Of a stretch of DNA of 64,000 nt, positions 23,022 through 36,024 are shown piece after piece (position 1 is the stretch's first letter; every line of letters begins with the position of its first letter). This DNA is from Chiua virens. Taxonomy: Eukaryota; Basidiomycota; Agaricomycetes; Boletales; Boletaceae. A program made the position numbers and the translations under genes. Below the pieces are notes generated by a model. That model was not told the origin of the DNA and searched no databases. It saw nothing but the letters and a program-made list of their open reading frames with translations. The stretch is taken from positions 1 to 64,000 of the forward strand of contig JAHNUO010000031.1 in NCBI GenBank assembly GCA_019787685.1, written 5' to 3'.

Positions 23022-23887
23022 ATGTGTCTCCTTTTCCCCCAATTCCCCTCCGAAATCCAACGAGAGACCGTGTTGTGGCTGAAGGACGATCCAGACGTTC
23101 ACCAGTATGCTCTCGTGGCTAAACATTTCCATGAATGGTCAGAATAGTTCCCATATTGCATTGAATACGAGAATACTCACCTCGTGCCAGGTTACAGCCC
23201 TACTTCTATCCCCAGGTTCATTTGCGCAACAATCAGTTGGCTGCAGCTTTCATCAATTATCAGCTCAACCAGAAAGCACCCTGCTATGTGCAAGAGCTCC
23301 ACATCGCACAATCTGTCAACATCGAATCTGCTGCTAAGGCGCTCGTCTTGTGTCCTAAGATAACCAGACTTACCATCTGTTGCGAATACCAGGATAAGGT
23401 GCGCAATCCCCTTCTCAAACCCTTGGACAACTTGCATGTCTTGAAAGAGTTGCATATTAGTTGGGCGACATTGGATGAACTCAAAGTCACCCATCTCCCT
23501 GACTTTGCTTGCTTCCACCAGATCACTCATCTTCATCTGATGGCTTCACCAACTATACCGTTAGGTCTCTCCACGTTGGAAAGTCTCACGCACCTTTCTC
23601 TCCCCTGGTCAATGTCCCATGCCTGCACTGCGGGACTGAGACATTTTTTGGAGTGACAGGCTACTCGCGTGCTCATATTGTGGACTCTAGATGAGACTCG
23701 GTACAGCTATATTGTATGTGATCTGGAGAGTCGGAATTTGGTTGATCCGCGGGTGGTGACCTTCCAGGAAGCATGACTCGACCTAAATGTGCATGAGAAA
23801 GGGTTTTGGGGCTACGTGGAGGATTTAATCAATTGGCGGCAGACGCACGGTAAATTTGACTCACTGTTGTCATGGAAGGTGGACTAA
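23022..23887 (+). pseudogene. F-box-like protein, broken by two TGA codons
   Basis: The ATG at 23022 opens an F-box-like N-terminus (F-P-S-E-I-Q-R-E ... V-A-K-H-F-H-E-W) typical of the large Agaricomycete F-box family, which recruit substrates to SCF ubiquitin ligases. A short intron (about 23140-23192) joins W to L-Q-P-Y-F-Y-P-Q-V. The leucine-rich second part is open until TGA 23654-23656. The same frame then stays open and keeps family-like sequence (V-L-I-L-W-T-L-D-E; D-P-R-V-V-T-F-Q-E-A) through a second TGA at 23774-23776 to TAA at 23885. Both TGAs could be CGA (Arg) changed by a single C to T. Confidence 0.65.
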
Positions 23888-24597
23888 TGATGTTGTAGCT
23901 TGGCCTTAATATAACAAGCCAGTCGACGCGTGCCGACCCAAATAGAGACGGGCGTTGAAGCTTAATGAGAGAGTTGGCTTGTGTACGGTCTGGCAGTGTG
24001 GGCCACTGGAAGGGAAGAAAGGGAAGAAAGGGGCATGTTGATGAGAAACGGGATTTGATCATGATGTGGTGAAAGACTCATTTCAAGTGTATGTAGGGCG
24101 AATGAAATGAAGGCAAGAGAGGTGCGAACGACACTCCACGCATCTTCAACCCCAATGTCGCTCGATACGAGGTGGTGACGGGGCGACGCGATGGACGCAA
24201 AGTCCAAGAGTGCTCTCTGCGCGACACAGAGTCCATCGCAGAGACTCAGGAAAGGCCCAAAGCCAAAGGTACGAGCAGAGTGAGGAAACGTCTAGGTGCT
24301 CACTCTTGTGCAAGGTCACCAACATCGGATTGCGTCAACTTGGAGGTTCTTGCTGTTGCTACTGGCACGGCATTCGGAGATGGCAGTCATGGTGTCTGTC
24401 TATAGCCACAGGCCTGAGAGGGTTATCGGACTTTGAATTCGATTTACGTGCATTCGAATTTCGAAAACTACACGTGGAAATTTCTTTTAAGGCGAACCAG
24501 CTTACTAGTAGTGCGACAGAAAACTAGTAAGTCACATGTATCTAGTACAGTACTACAACAAAAAGATGAATAATTGTCAGAGGCTCAGGCCCATCCA

Positions 24598-26887
24598 TCA
24601 ACTTCGCTTGAGCTTCTTCTCTATCTGAACCTCCAAGCTCTCAATTGCATCTGAATTCCTCTTTTCTCGAACGAAATCTCCTACAGGTTCCAAATTGATG
24701 TCACACTCTCCCAAACCGCGGAGCGCCGATCTCACCTTCTCGTATAGCTTCCCGTAGGGAAAATTGGAAGGGACGATAGGGGCCGTCTCTGTGATAAACG
24801 GTTTTTCCCAAAGATGATAGTAATCCTGGAGAGTCGACGACATCGAGAAGAAAGCGTAGCTCCACTTTTTGTAGGCTTGTGACAACATGGAGTAGCCTTT
24901 GCCCCAGGTATTTTCAAACATGAAGTAATCTCGTCGTAAGACTGGATTCAGGGGGTTGGGAAATGCTGTTTGATACTGGTTCAACTGCATCTTGACATCT
25001 TCGGATGGGTTCTGCATGGCGGTATAAAACAGCAAAATCCAAACCCCTATCCACCAACATGATTCTATGTCATGAAGAGAGTTCATACGGAATGGTGGAG
25101 CTCTCATTGTTTGTGGTGCCGAATCGGATGCTTGAGCGGGACCATCTTCGCCAATAGATCCTTCCAAATTCGAGACCCGGGGAACAAACAGGTAGTTCTG
25201 CATCTCCACCTCGACAGACATGTAATGATACATTCCCTAGCATACATGGGAACATCAGTCTCGTCGTAAGAATGCTCAAACCATTCACTGACCATTTGAA
25301 ATTCGTGATTGACCACGCTTCCAACCTTTTTTGCATATTCCAAATCGGACAGCTTTCTGATCCCTGCGTTTTCATCCTTGAACCACAACACGTTTGAGAT
25401 GCTGACATCCCGGTGCACCCAACCAGCCTGGTGCATATATTGGAGGGCTATTCAAGTTGTCCCAAGAAAGTCAGTCCTGCGCATGAGAGTGACTTTGCTA
25501 ACTTACCTGTCAATGCCCCCAAGAGACAATGAAATGCATGTGACAATTTACAGACAGTCGTAAGTGTTTCCCCAACTTCGTCGAATACAGTTCACGAGTG
25601 AAGATGAGGTACAGTTCGGATTTTGTCGGCCTTGACCTCGCGCATCGTATATGTGATTTTGAATGAAGGCTCCGGAACGGAGGGTATATGGCCAGTGCTG
25701 GGACGATGGAGCCTCTGGGATAGCAATGGTTTGTCCTTGACATTTACCCACATCAGAGGGCCATCGGCCTTGCTGGGTATAAAGGTCTTATCTTCTTTAC
25801 CGTTGATGTGGACAGTCTCGTATGCACGGATTCTGACAATATGATTCACTGCCATGTTTGCAGCGGCCAAACCCTGGCCATCGCGTATGTCATTCAGAAT
25901 TGTCTCGCGAATCAGTCCCTCTGGGTCACGATCTTCGTCTCACCAAGAATCCTTGATTGCAACCAACTTCCCATTCTCATCCTTGGCTTCGTAAACCCGA
26001 GTACCTCGGCTGATGATTATATCGGCCCCAGCTGTGGACAGCGTGTGCGTTGTGGTATACGTGTGACCTCTGATATTGAACCGATATTGATGTATGCCAT
26101 CAACACAAATGCGTTCCGCAGTGGGATCCCAGCCTAGGTCCACTAGATTCTTTCTGCCCACCAAAGAGATGAGAGACACAAAAGGTTGAAAATTCTGAGC
26201 AACCTCAGTGATGTGACAGAGTGTGGGTAACTAAATTTACTTACAGTCGTGAAATCTATCGGCTCGGATACACAGAGGATGGCACGATTTAAACACCAAA
26301 GTTTGAGGTCCGTGTTCTCGATGGTGATTCCCCAGGCAAAGCGCCGCAGAGGATCTTCACACATGGTATGGTGGAGATTCCATATCATTTTCTGTTCGTT
26401 CTAAGATCATGCATCAGTTTCAAATTCTGTGGAGTTCAGCAGAACTGACATCAGGCAGATCCTTCTTCCCCTTCGCTTTCTTATACTCCAGGGTAGCCAC
26501 AATATCCCACCACCCCGTCTGATCGGCAGATAGGTTTTCCCAAACGAAATGTGTGTTGGGACAGGACATATTGTTGTGGTCAGAGTGTGGAGCTGAAGCC
26601 GGTCGCGATGAAAAGGTACAACCGTATTCAGGATTTTTGGAAAGAATGTCGTTGATGATGCCGACGATAGGTGCAAATACCACATCTTCGGTATCTGGTA
26701 GTTGTGCAGGTGCCTTCGGGAATGCAGCCCAGTGTGAAAGGGCGCCACGCTCGTCAACTTTCAATGTTCCACTGGCCTTCAATGACTCAATGACTTGCTC
26801 TTCCAGTGTTCTGTTCCACCTTTCAACTTGAAGTTCCTGCACCAAGTTCCCCCCAAAACCTATGTACGTCACTTGCACTTCTTGCAT
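24598..26887 (-). pseudogene. FunK1-type fungal protein kinase, one in-frame TGA
   Basis: This is a multi-exon gene. The first exon (26887 to about 26450) has the FunK1 N-terminal region. Later exons include L-G-W-D-P-T (about 26130), the nucleotide-binding lobe ending V-A-I-K-D-S-W (about 25950), the catalytic H-R-D-V-S-I-S-N-V (about 25390), a D-L-E-Y-A-K metal-binding region, the conserved F-M-S-V-E-V-like segment here Y-M-S-V-E-V (about 25220), the H-D-I-E-S-C-W-W block (about 25070) and a Lys/Arg-rich end. The stop is TGA at 24598-24600. FunK1 kinases are a fungus-specific family expanded in mushrooms; substrates are unknown. An in-frame TGA (25940-25942) directly after K-D-S-W breaks an otherwise continuous frame. 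It cannot be a conventional functional gene unless this codon is a sequence error. Confidence 0.75.
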
Positions 26888-27121
26888 TGCTCTTTTGACT
26901 CTGACATCCTGTTCTTTGGATTCTCAGTTATTGTACGATCATTGCGATGGCTGCTGCGGTCACTCGTTACAAACCACAAACACGACCTGATGATCGTATG
27001 TTGATCTATATAAGGATTTAGTCTTCGAGATTGATGTTCACCATTAGCTACTCTCACCCACCTCGACGCTAAAGCTCTAGCATGTACGAGCAACAGAACT
27101 GTCGTGATCACCACCCCGAAT

Positions 27122-29048
27122 ATGTCCTTCGTACCGGAACCTCACAATGATGAGGAACAACTTTGTGCACGCGCGGACGGCCACTTTGGCACTGCTGACT
27201 GCTTCCAATGGCCGCAAATGTTCTGCAAGCACTGGGAGTTTTCTGCTTGCGTTCCTTGGAAAGAATTCCACCCGTCCCCAGATCCCATTTCTATCGCATG
27301 GACCAGACTTGCACGTGAAGATTGGGAGGCGAGTGCGGATACACCAGCGGGATATGGTCAACTGAAACAAGAAAAAGCGCTCACAATCGACACTCTTCAT
27401 TCTATAGCCCTTAAACGACATCATGCATGGAATGCGACCCGCCAGAATAAGGTTGATGTCGCACAAGGCTGGTTAAAGGAACTTGAGGCCTCTGCAAGGA
27501 TTTTGCTGAACGAGCATGTCACGCTGATGGATGCAGTTGGACTATTCGCCTACGCGCAGCGTCAATTCTTTGATATCTGGGCTTTCCTTGAATGGGTAGA
27601 GGTTGTCATCCCCTGTTCGGCTCACCCTTCCACGTTTCCTCATCCCATTCGTGAAGATTGGATGGGAGTTTTCACCCGCGATCCTGCACTTTGTGACGAT
27701 CTGTATTGCGCCGGGGTGCCAGTATGGCTTGTTCATCTTCCATCCCAGATCACACCGCAAACAATCATTGAAGGCCCTGTTAGGTTTTCTTTCCTGGACA
27801 GCATCATTCGAGCTATGTATGTGGAGCCGGGAAAGTCTCTGCGCCCATACCCAACCCTCCATTATGGTGTCGGTGGCGATCAACGCCATTACAAAACACG
27901 CTTGCAAATCGCAGTTCACCAGAACCCCCCCAGCCCACCTGCGGCTTCCCTTCATGGCGGCAAAGCCCCCACAGAAGCACAGAGAAAGAAAATGCAGGGA
28001 AAGTACAGGACGAATCCAGTTGCTCGTCCATCCAGATCGGGTTAGACTTTTTTGGCTGTCACATTCTTTTTTTTATCTGATCTGAATTGCAGATGTATTA
28101 TCCCCCAAATCCACCGCTGAACCCTCATGCAACAAATGGATCGATCTTGCCGTGCCTGAGATGCCGTCTCCTATGCATTCATGGGCGTCTGCCATGAAGC
28201 GTGTTGGCAAGGGACCTCGTTGAGACTCGTCCAAGCAAGTTGACCGAGGGTATGCTGTCCTGGAGCCACCCTTGCTAATAACAGGGCAATCGGCAGAACG
28301 CCAACAGACGCTGTTAATCAACTGGCTCTCGATCTGGCATATCTGGCTCGTTCTCCTCGACTCTGAGCCCGCATCCCATTTACCCTCGCCGCAGATGTGG
28401 CGAGATATCCTTGGTAGTGGACCCTTGTTGCCCCTCAAGAATGTGGATGGACATGCACGCACCAAGTCACAATCTCGCAGACTGGCTGCATTGGAAGTAT
28501 TCGGCGTGGAATGCGCAAGCCTGACACAAGGCTCAGTCCATGCAAATAAAAAGCAAGTTTATTGGCGAGATCTAGAAATTAGTTTCGAGACCCTCACAAA
28601 CCCATCTCCTCGCCTCGTGCAGGCCATTTTATGGGAGATTTACAAAATTGGTTTCCGCTGCAAGTTGCGTGCCCTTGACCGTCTCATCGTTCCCGATCTT
28701 TGGAAAAAGTATCCCCGCAAACGAGAAAAGGATCATGCATTCCTGACATGCTTTGATCCATCATTCAGAGATCAGCCGCTCCCTGAACGATGTGGTAAGG
28801 TGGGCCTGACAGACACCGTTGAGGACAATCGAGATTACCTGTCTCGCTTGTGTGTGCTCCTCGCTGGATGGCCTAACGCTCACCCTTCTTTTCGCCAAAC
28901 CCTGTGTAATTTCTCTTCGGACAACGAACGTCGAGTCCACGAGCAGGACCTGGTTTTGTGTGTGGCCCACTTTTATGTAAAAATATTCTACGAGTATTAC
29001 TCACGCCCCCCAATTGTCCCCCATATATTCCCGATCGAGTTTCATTAA
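27122..29048 (+). pseudogene. Multi-copy Agaricomycete protein of unknown function, one in-frame TGA
   Basis: The first exon (27122 to about 28044) encodes a helical region containing A-Q-R-Q-F-F-D and the block D-L-Y-C-A-G-V-P-V-W-L-V, which I recognise from a very common uncharacterised Agaricomycete family. An intron (to about 28091) leads to K-W-I-D-L-A, W-A-S-A-M, W-R-D-I-L, D-I-F-G-like and L-R-A-L-D-R-L-I-V-P-D-L-W blocks in the family order. It ends H-I-F-P-I-E-F-H with TAA at 29046-29048. The frame is broken by TGA 28221-28223, with conserved sequence on both sides. No catalytic motif is evident. The start could be the upstream ATG; 27122 gives the family-like opening. Confidence 0.65.
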
Positions 29049-29572
29049 CAGAAGAGTGTCTTGTAACCCCCTACTTTGTTTCACGATACCCAGGCCAATG
29101 TAATCTCTTTTCACATCCAAACAGCATCAACCCCTTCGATACGCACATTCACGTTGCGAAGTCCGAGTCAAAGTACACTTTTTCCTTACAGTTCCCGATG
29201 CCCTAGCAGAACCAAACAACACTTCCTTCAAAGATAAGTTCTTGTTCTGCTTCAATCCCACACTCACCTGACACGACGACTCGGAGCAGAGTTAAAGTCT
29301 TCGCAATGATGTTTAGTCCGTGACTAAGTGGCGTTGGGGCAGGTAAAGATAGGTTGGTAGTAGTGCCGCTCATTTCGGTAAGTGAAAAGAGGGTGATCGC
29401 GAGGCTTGACTCGGACATGTGCTGACCAGTGCCCCGTCTTGATCATCCAGCCTGAGGGTGCAAGATATAACCTATCCTCCGTTCAAGTTGTTAATCCTGT
29501 AGTGGACATCACATGCACCCCCACACTCTCACTCTTTTTATCAGCGCATTAATAGTGCTAGTACTCACGCTC
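29049..29572. other. Intergenic, 5' flank of the Plavaka transposase
   Basis: No gene is recognised. The left terminal inverted repeat of the DNA transposon should lie here, but I could not match a CACTA-type end with one on the right side. Confidence 0.35.
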
Positions 29573-31711
29573 ATGTTCAAATGCGGGCAGGATTGCCTGC
29601 GTTCGTTTTCCTCTCAAAGAGGACTCAACCAGCATCGCTCGGGTTGTGTGACATATCAAGCCGAACATGCAAAGCGACTAGCAAGGCTGAACACCACTTT
29701 GAACCTCCCCGAAAAACGAGGGAGAACATCAGACGAAGTCTGTTTTTATCTCTTAGTATTGATCTTCAATTTAATTAAAATGGCATCAGTTTGATCCCGC
29801 AGATGATACATGTTCTGTACAGTACGTGACGAGGGACTCGGAGGTGAGTACAAATTACTATGCCAGAAGTGTAAACATGAACTGAGCTCATCCGCCTAGC
29901 CTCGACTCGACCCTCATCTCCTGCCTCCGAGTACGACCCACTCCTCCCCCGGTGCATCCGAGCCCGTCCAAGCGACGCGGGTGTTCGCCCAATCTTCACT
30001 GTTGACGCATGAACGGGACTATGAAGGGCAAAGCCTCCCTGCATCCAGCAACCAACCTGATTCCCAATCCGCTACCGACCCTTCACCTCTCGGTCTCCAC
30101 ACTCGCAGATTGCCCCTGAGGCACCAAGACCAGTTTCCTGAACCCCCAATTTCCACCAGTACACCTCAGCCGCCCCACACGATGTTCCGTCATGTGATAC
30201 TTCACGTTTTCGACTCTTTCCGGACACAACTCAACTCATTCAGAATATGGCGTGGATACCACCACCGACCAAGCCATGATCCCGATTCCTTCATATCTCC
30301 CTTAGATCTCACCAACAGGGACCCTACCACAACTTTACCTCCACAACCTCCATACCAAGAAGATCGCGCTCCACCATGGCCCTGGCCCAACATGACGACA
30401 TGGCGGCTGATGAATTGGGTATACAGTGGTAGCAATAAAAAGTCGGCTGCGGAGGTAACCTGACTGGTCCGAGAGGTGATTCAGGCCCCCAACTTCGACC
30501 CCAAACATCTAGCTGGATTTGATGCACGGACGGCCACCATGGACTTGGATGTGGGCCAAGGTGAAGTACGTCACGAGTTGTTTGCCCAGGACCAGTGGAA
30601 ACAGACCAACGTGGATGTAGTCGTGCCTACTAGGGAGAGGAATCTATCCGGAAACGGGCGCATGTTCACCATCGAAGGGCTATTTTATCGGCCATTACTC
30701 GACGTTATCCGTGCCGCGTTTGCAGAACCCTCTGCTAAAAGATTCTACCTCACTCCATTCAGAAAGGTATGCTCAGATAACCCATGAAGGTGTAGCAGTA
30801 GCAGTGACATTCCAAAAGGTCTGGCGAAATCCACACACAGGAGAAGATCAACTCGTATACGATGAACTGTACACCTCTGATGCGTGGAACGAAGCACAAG
30901 ACAAAATCCAGAAGCAGCGATGGACAGACGGCTGTAAACTGGAGAGGGTGATTGCAGGAATGATGTTCTGGTCGGACTCAACCCAACTGGCACAGTTCAG
31001 ACATGCATCAGCATGGCCAATATACCTGTTTTTTGGGAATTTGTCAAAGTATTATCGGGACAGGGATGATGGAACATCCTGTCATCCTATTGCGTTCATA
31101 CCGAAGGTGAATCCACTAACCTTCGGTTCAACATTTTCTTGACGTTTATCTGAACCATGTCACAGCTCCCGCAATTCATCAATCAGTTTATCTCCAGCAT
31201 TGCAACCGGCCGGAACAAGAGCGACTTGCTCACACACTGCAAACGGGAACTGGTACACGCTATATGGAAAGTACTTTTGGACGCTGACTTCATAGAAGCA
31301 TACCGAAATGGTATAGTGGTCCAGTGTTTCGATGGAGTCTGGAGGCGAGTATACCTGCGAATTTTCACTTACTCTGCAGACTATCCCGAAAAGTGAGTTG
31401 TTTGACTGCTAGCTGAATCTTTTTATATATGTTCAATGCCATGACAGGGTTCTCCTAGCAACGATCCAAGACAAAGGGTTATGCCCATGTCCTCGATGTC
31501 TGATGCCCAAGGAGAATTTCCATCGGCTTGGTTTTCTCTGCGACCTCTCATTTAGGTTGACACATGCTCGTGTCTATTTAGAGCGCATGGTGCAAATTGC
31601 CCAGCGATCCCTGTATATATTGGGCAAATCCCTCAAGAGTATTGTGGTGGAGCGCATACTGAAGCCCACGTCGCTTGTTCCGACATTGGTAAGTACATAT
31701 CCTCATACCGA

Positions 31712-32418
31712 TGTAGGAGTTAGATACTCCCTACGGTTGTAGGATACATTTTCCTTGCTCTTCATCATGTCATATCATCTCCCGTCTCATCCGCCATCGA
31801 CTTCGTGCCAGCCCGGTTTCATTCCTAGCGTTTACAGATCATCCGAGTCCAATCCGAGTCCAATCCGAGTCAACGCGATCCAATCCGGTGCTTTTGTACG
31901 TATTCCGCTTCATCCAATTTGACTTGTTCTACTCGATTTGGCCTTATTAAGGTCATTACTATTCTAACACCTTCCCTTTCCTTGTCATCTACAAGGTTTG
32001 ACACCCCTTCTTTCCATACTCACCCTACGTCAATCCTGTACACTTACTTAGGGTCGGATTACCTTTAACAGTCCTGGGTTATGCCCAGGACTATAAAACC
32101 CTGTTTCTAACACAAAAATATTGTCTTTGGGCGTTGAGGAGATCTCCTGTTTACTCTCCCGTGCGTGAGTGAGTTGGGTAGTTTCTCTTTTACCTCGTCC
32201 TATTGTTCCTCGACGTCTCATCTACTCGAATCAATACTCTCATCGCTTCGCCTCCACCCGGATACTTTTATATCGACCGCTTTTCATTCCGGATTGTCCA
32301 GCAGCTTCTAGGACTCTTAGACAAACCTGAATCCGTCATCCCTTCAAACATAACCCCCCTTGGGACGAACCTATCGCCCCACCTTTCTTCTCATTCAACC
32401 TTATATTACTTTTCTACA
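31712..32418 (+). mobile_element. Solo LTR (707 bp) inside a Plavaka intron
   Basis: It begins TGTAGGAGTTAG and ends TTCTACA, flanked by the 4-bp duplication CCGA (31708-31711 and 32419-32422). Removing it leaves a normal intron of about 50 nt from GTAAGT (31690) to TTCTAG, joining V-P-T-L to N-A-F-N-E-R. A TATAAA at 32092-32097 sits in the context AGGACTATAAA, shared with the LTRs of the adjacent element on the other strand, so both belong to related families. Confidence 0.85.
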
Positions 32419-32465
32419 CCGAGCATAAAGCTAATCGATAGTTCTAGAATGCATTCAACGAACGT

Positions 32466-33078
32466 TGAAGGTAATATATCCCAGCTGTAGTGCAATACTC
32501 AGGGGGATTGAAAGAAATAGAAAGAGGGTGAAGGAATGCGATTCCGTTCGACCCAGGGACAACACTGAGTTGGTGAACGACGAATAATGGTTTTTGAGTA
32601 GTCCGAGATGAATCCGGGGCGAATCCGGATTAAAACGGATAGAAAAGCGGACACGGCAGTCCGATCCGGATTGAGAAAATACGAGGAGAGCGAGAGAAAA
32701 TGAACGTCGACTGAAAACGATGTGAGACAGATGCACACGGGCAAAAGCTACTGTATTTTGTCAATACAGTGAATTTATAGTCCTCGGGAATACCCTCAGA
32801 CTCGTCCTAAGTAAGGATAATAATAAAAAGAAGGTTTTCGTACAGTATAAAGTTCGAGAGGCACCCGAATGTCCCTGCAAGGGCTGCGTGACATGGTCTA
32901 GCCAATGCTAAGTATGAATAAGGAGCATCAAAAATAAAATAAAAGAGTCCGAGGCAAAACGGGCGCGGATACAGCAATCCGGATGAGTTCGCACATGCAG
33001 ACAGATCAGGATCGGGATCGGGTGACGACAGGGTGCGGAAACGTGCTATGCGAGCACAGGGAATACCTATTCCCTACA
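32466..33078 (-). repeat. 3' LTR of the gag-only element
   Basis: On the - strand it starts TGTAGGGAATAGGTATTCCC, which holds a perfect short palindrome, and ends ACCTTCA. A TATAAAT lies at 32773-32779 on the - strand. Confidence 0.88.
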
Positions 33079-33149
33079 CCCGACGGGAACTTTAGATGCT
33101 GACTGTCCCCAGTCAGCCCGATGTGTATGGGGATGCGATCGGTGGTTCA

Positions 33150-33340
33150 ACGTGACAGTTGCAGATGGCAGCGGATGGGTCCGGATATGCAAGGGTGATG
33201 GATATGTCGACAGAGACAATGACAGTGATGAGAGTGATGATAGTAATGACAGAGACGACGACAGAGATGATGACAGAGATGATGATGATGACAACAAGAG
33301 TGATGGTGGCTGCACAGTGATGATGATCCACAAATGACAG
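33150..33340. repeat. GA-rich GATGAC-type microsatellite in the element interior
   Basis: An imperfect repeat of GATGAC/GACAGA words reads as Asp-rich peptide on the + strand and His/Ser/Leu-rich on the - strand. It is low-complexity filler between gag and the 3' LTR. Confidence 0.7.
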
Positions 33341-34707
33341 GATCGGATAGTGATCGCGACAGTGTGATGCGTGGCTTTTCTGTGTGTCTGTTGTCTATAG
33401 TCTTGCGCATGAAGGCACGATGGATGAAGGATGGCCGTAATCTGCGACGCGAAGTGTGTGTGATGGCTTCGTGTTCATCGCAGTGATAGCATCTCTGGTA
33501 TGCGTCGATCGTCCTGCATGAATTCTGCTTGTCCGCATGTGTCCGGTGTGATCCAATGTGATCCGGTCGGCCGAGTTTGCTATCCGCTGCTCGCTGTGTG
33601 ATCCGAATACGAAGAAAAGAACTGTATGGTTGAACGTGAAAGAGATGATAAGAAAGAGAAAAACAAAATGAAACCAATTGGCGAGTGTCCGACTTGGCTT
33701 GTCTTCGTCGTGCGTCTTTCGCGTCTATACCTGCAACGGATGCCCTTTTGTGATACCTAAAAACGTCCGGAAATGATCTGGATACGACCGGATAAAGTGC
33801 ATTGTGCCTATGCGCGTTCGAAGAGCAGAAGTGGTATGTAGCAGATGAGGGCACGAACTCTAGATGATTGCAATAACAAAGTAGTGAATTGAGTGGTAGA
33901 AGAAATGAATGGACTATACGATCGTGTGTTGGTTTTTCTATATGGTATTCTTTTCTTTTCTGCGATGGTTTCTTGTTCGATGAGTAATGATCGATCACCG
34001 GACTAAACCCGGGGTGAGATAGAGATCTGCCGGACGAATACCGGGGATGAAACAGAGACGAAACGGATATCAAAAGAATGATTTCAATGACTGAAATTGT
34101 GAAAACGCGAAAAATTGCGTGTGGAAACTGAGGTGGTCTTGTAGACCCCTCCCCTCTGGGTAGGCCATATCTGATGACCTCCCGGTCATCCGGATAATGC
34201 TGTGGAGAAAGGGTAAGGGTATCTCAATGATAGTAAAAGAAACGGTCAGATTCCCGGGTCGAAGGGAAAATGTGACCGAACAGTGTCGGCCGGGTCGTCG
34301 AATAAACCCGATGTGGGCAAAGACAGCTGAAGCATAAACTGAAACAAAAAGATGTGTGCATTAGTGTAAAATTGAGAGAGAGGGAAACAGATTGGGAGAG
34401 CAGCGAAGGGCATGCGTAGTTTCGATAACCGGCTCAGAACCGATTGAACCGGTGAGGTATGGGTCCTTGGATACAGCCATAAACGTAGAGGTAGCGGCTC
34501 AGATGAGATGAGTGGTGGCATGGTTGCGGAAGCGAGGGGCAAGGTTGATAGCAGCGAGGGCGGTTTGTTGAAAAAGAACGAGGGTGATGGGCGTGGCTGC
34601 AATGTGCGCACTTCATGGGGTATAGGAACTGCGCAGAAGGGTGCATTTAGCTTCAATCCATGGCCGGAAACCGATCGAACCGGTGAGGTGCTCATCTTCG
34701 GATACGG

Positions 34708-36024
34708 TCATAATTGCAGAGATGGCGGTTTGTTGAGGAAGGATGAGGGCAATGAGAGTGGCTGCAATTTGCGCACTTCATGGGGCATAGGAACTGCGCA
34801 GAAGAGTGCATTTAGCTTCGATACCTGACCAGAAACCGATTGAACCGGCAAGGTACTACAAATCCTCAGATATGGCTGTAAATGCAGCGACAGCGGTTCG
34901 GATGTGATAGGCAATGGGACAGCTTTAGGGATGAGAGACCGACTGGGCAATGCGGGTGGTGATGGATCCGACATGATCCGAGCTATCCGGATAGATGTTT
35001 TCAGTGATGCGGCCAGCATGCTGCTATCGCGAACAGATGGCGATGATGGTGGATCCGGTGGTGATAAAACAGTTGTGTCTTCTGGAGGCAAGTGAGGTGG
35101 TCGTGCTAAGCCAGGTGGGTGAGAGGGAAGTGAGTGGGATGAGAGTATGCGCCCGGTTGGCCGTTTTGTCATAGCCGAAAACGTCGATCTGCTGAGCTGC
35201 AATCCGGTACTATGCGACGGATGGGTGAGTGGTGGCGTGAGGTTTGTTGATGGCGACTTCATAGTCATCTGAGGTGACAGAGGTGGCAAGGTTGGTGTGG
35301 TCGATGGTGAGGGCAATGGGGTGGACGAGTCGGGTTGTGACGTATCTGAAGAGGGCGAAGGTGGTTGGATTGGTTGTGGTGATGGATCTGAGGGCGTCCG
35401 GATTGATGTATGCATGAGTACATCCAGTGGCAGAGAGATTGTGGCTGAGGAGGGTGAGTGTAGTGGGTGAGATGTGTTGGGGCAATCCAGTTCATCTTGC
35501 TCCTGTGTTTCGGCATGCGGTACCGCAAATTCGACAGCTGTGAGAGGCGGATCAGCACAGACAGGTTCAATTGAGACGTTACCGGATTGCTCAGGATCAC
35601 ATTCTACTATCCTTGAATAGACCCGGATGGAATCACTTTGCGGCGTGTGATCTGCTAGATTTGACAAGGTGGACGCTGAGGCAAGGATGGGGTCGGTGGT
35701 GATGTCAATGGATGGTTCTGGAACATAAAGTGGGTAGTCATTGTCGTATGATGAGTACCAGTGCTGGACATCCGCTACGAACGTTGACCAATCCGGCTGC
35801 ACTGCGAGTACTTGCTGCGATGTCCGCCATAGCTCGGCGTCTTCTGGGTAGGCATACCAGATGGCTGTATTAATCTTCTGTGCGTCCGTGAGTCCAATGC
35901 TCGTAGCTAACTGATCGATGTATTTCAAAAAGGCAGGTAACTGTGACGGAATGGTCGTATCGAAACGTGGGGCGCTAGAGGCAGTCCGGAAGGGCAGCTG
36001 TAGGAGATATCTGGGTGATGGCAT
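34708..36024 (-). CDS. Gag-like protein of the non-autonomous LTR element
   Basis: I chose the Met at 36024 because M-P-S-P-R-Y resembles the opening of Agaricomycete gypsy Gag proteins; an in-frame Met exists ten codons upstream. The N-terminal 110 residues carry a Gag-like helical pattern: P-R-F-D-T near residue 25, then L-P-A-F-L-K-Y-I-D, T-D-A-Q-K-I, W-Y-A-Y-P-E-D and F-V-A-D-V. The rest is Pro/Ser/Thr-rich low complexity to the stop at 34708. No zinc knuckle and no pol follow. Function would be particle formation and packaging of its own RNA, with enzymes supplied in trans; this is inference. Confidence 0.65.
   Translation of the reverse strand: MPSPRYLLQLPFRTASSAPRFDTTIPSQLPAFLKYIDQLATSIGLTDAQKINTAIWYAYPEDAELWRTSQQVLAVQPDWSTFVADVQHWYSSYDNDYPLYVPEPSIDITTDPILASASTLSNLADHTPQSDSIRVYSRIVECDPEQSGNVSIEPVCADPPLTAVEFAVPHAETQEQDELDCPNTSHPLHSPSSATISLPLDVLMHTSIRTPSDPSPQPIQPPSPSSDTSQPDSSTPLPSPSTTPTLPPLSPQMTMKSPSTNLTPPLTHPSHSTGLQLSRSTFSAMTKRPTGRILSSHSLPSHPPGLARPPHLPPEDTTVLSPPDPPSSPSVRDSSMLAASLKTSIRIARIMSDPSPPALPSRSLIPKAVPLPITSEPLSLHLQPYLRICSTLPVQSVSGQVSKLNALFCAVPMPHEVRKLQPLSLPSSFLNKPPSLQL

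Noticed and set aside
31845..31885. CCGAGTCCAAT short tandem as a regulatory array
   Set aside because: Only about three units inside the solo LTR; similar words are common in these LTRs and no function can be claimed.
33152..33337. An Asp-rich + strand protein
   Set aside because: Produced by the GATGAC microsatellite and antisense to the element.
33147..34073. A 308-residue - strand frame inside the gag-only element, as pol
   Set aside because: No reverse transcriptase, integrase or RNase H motif; the C-terminal part is microsatellite translation.
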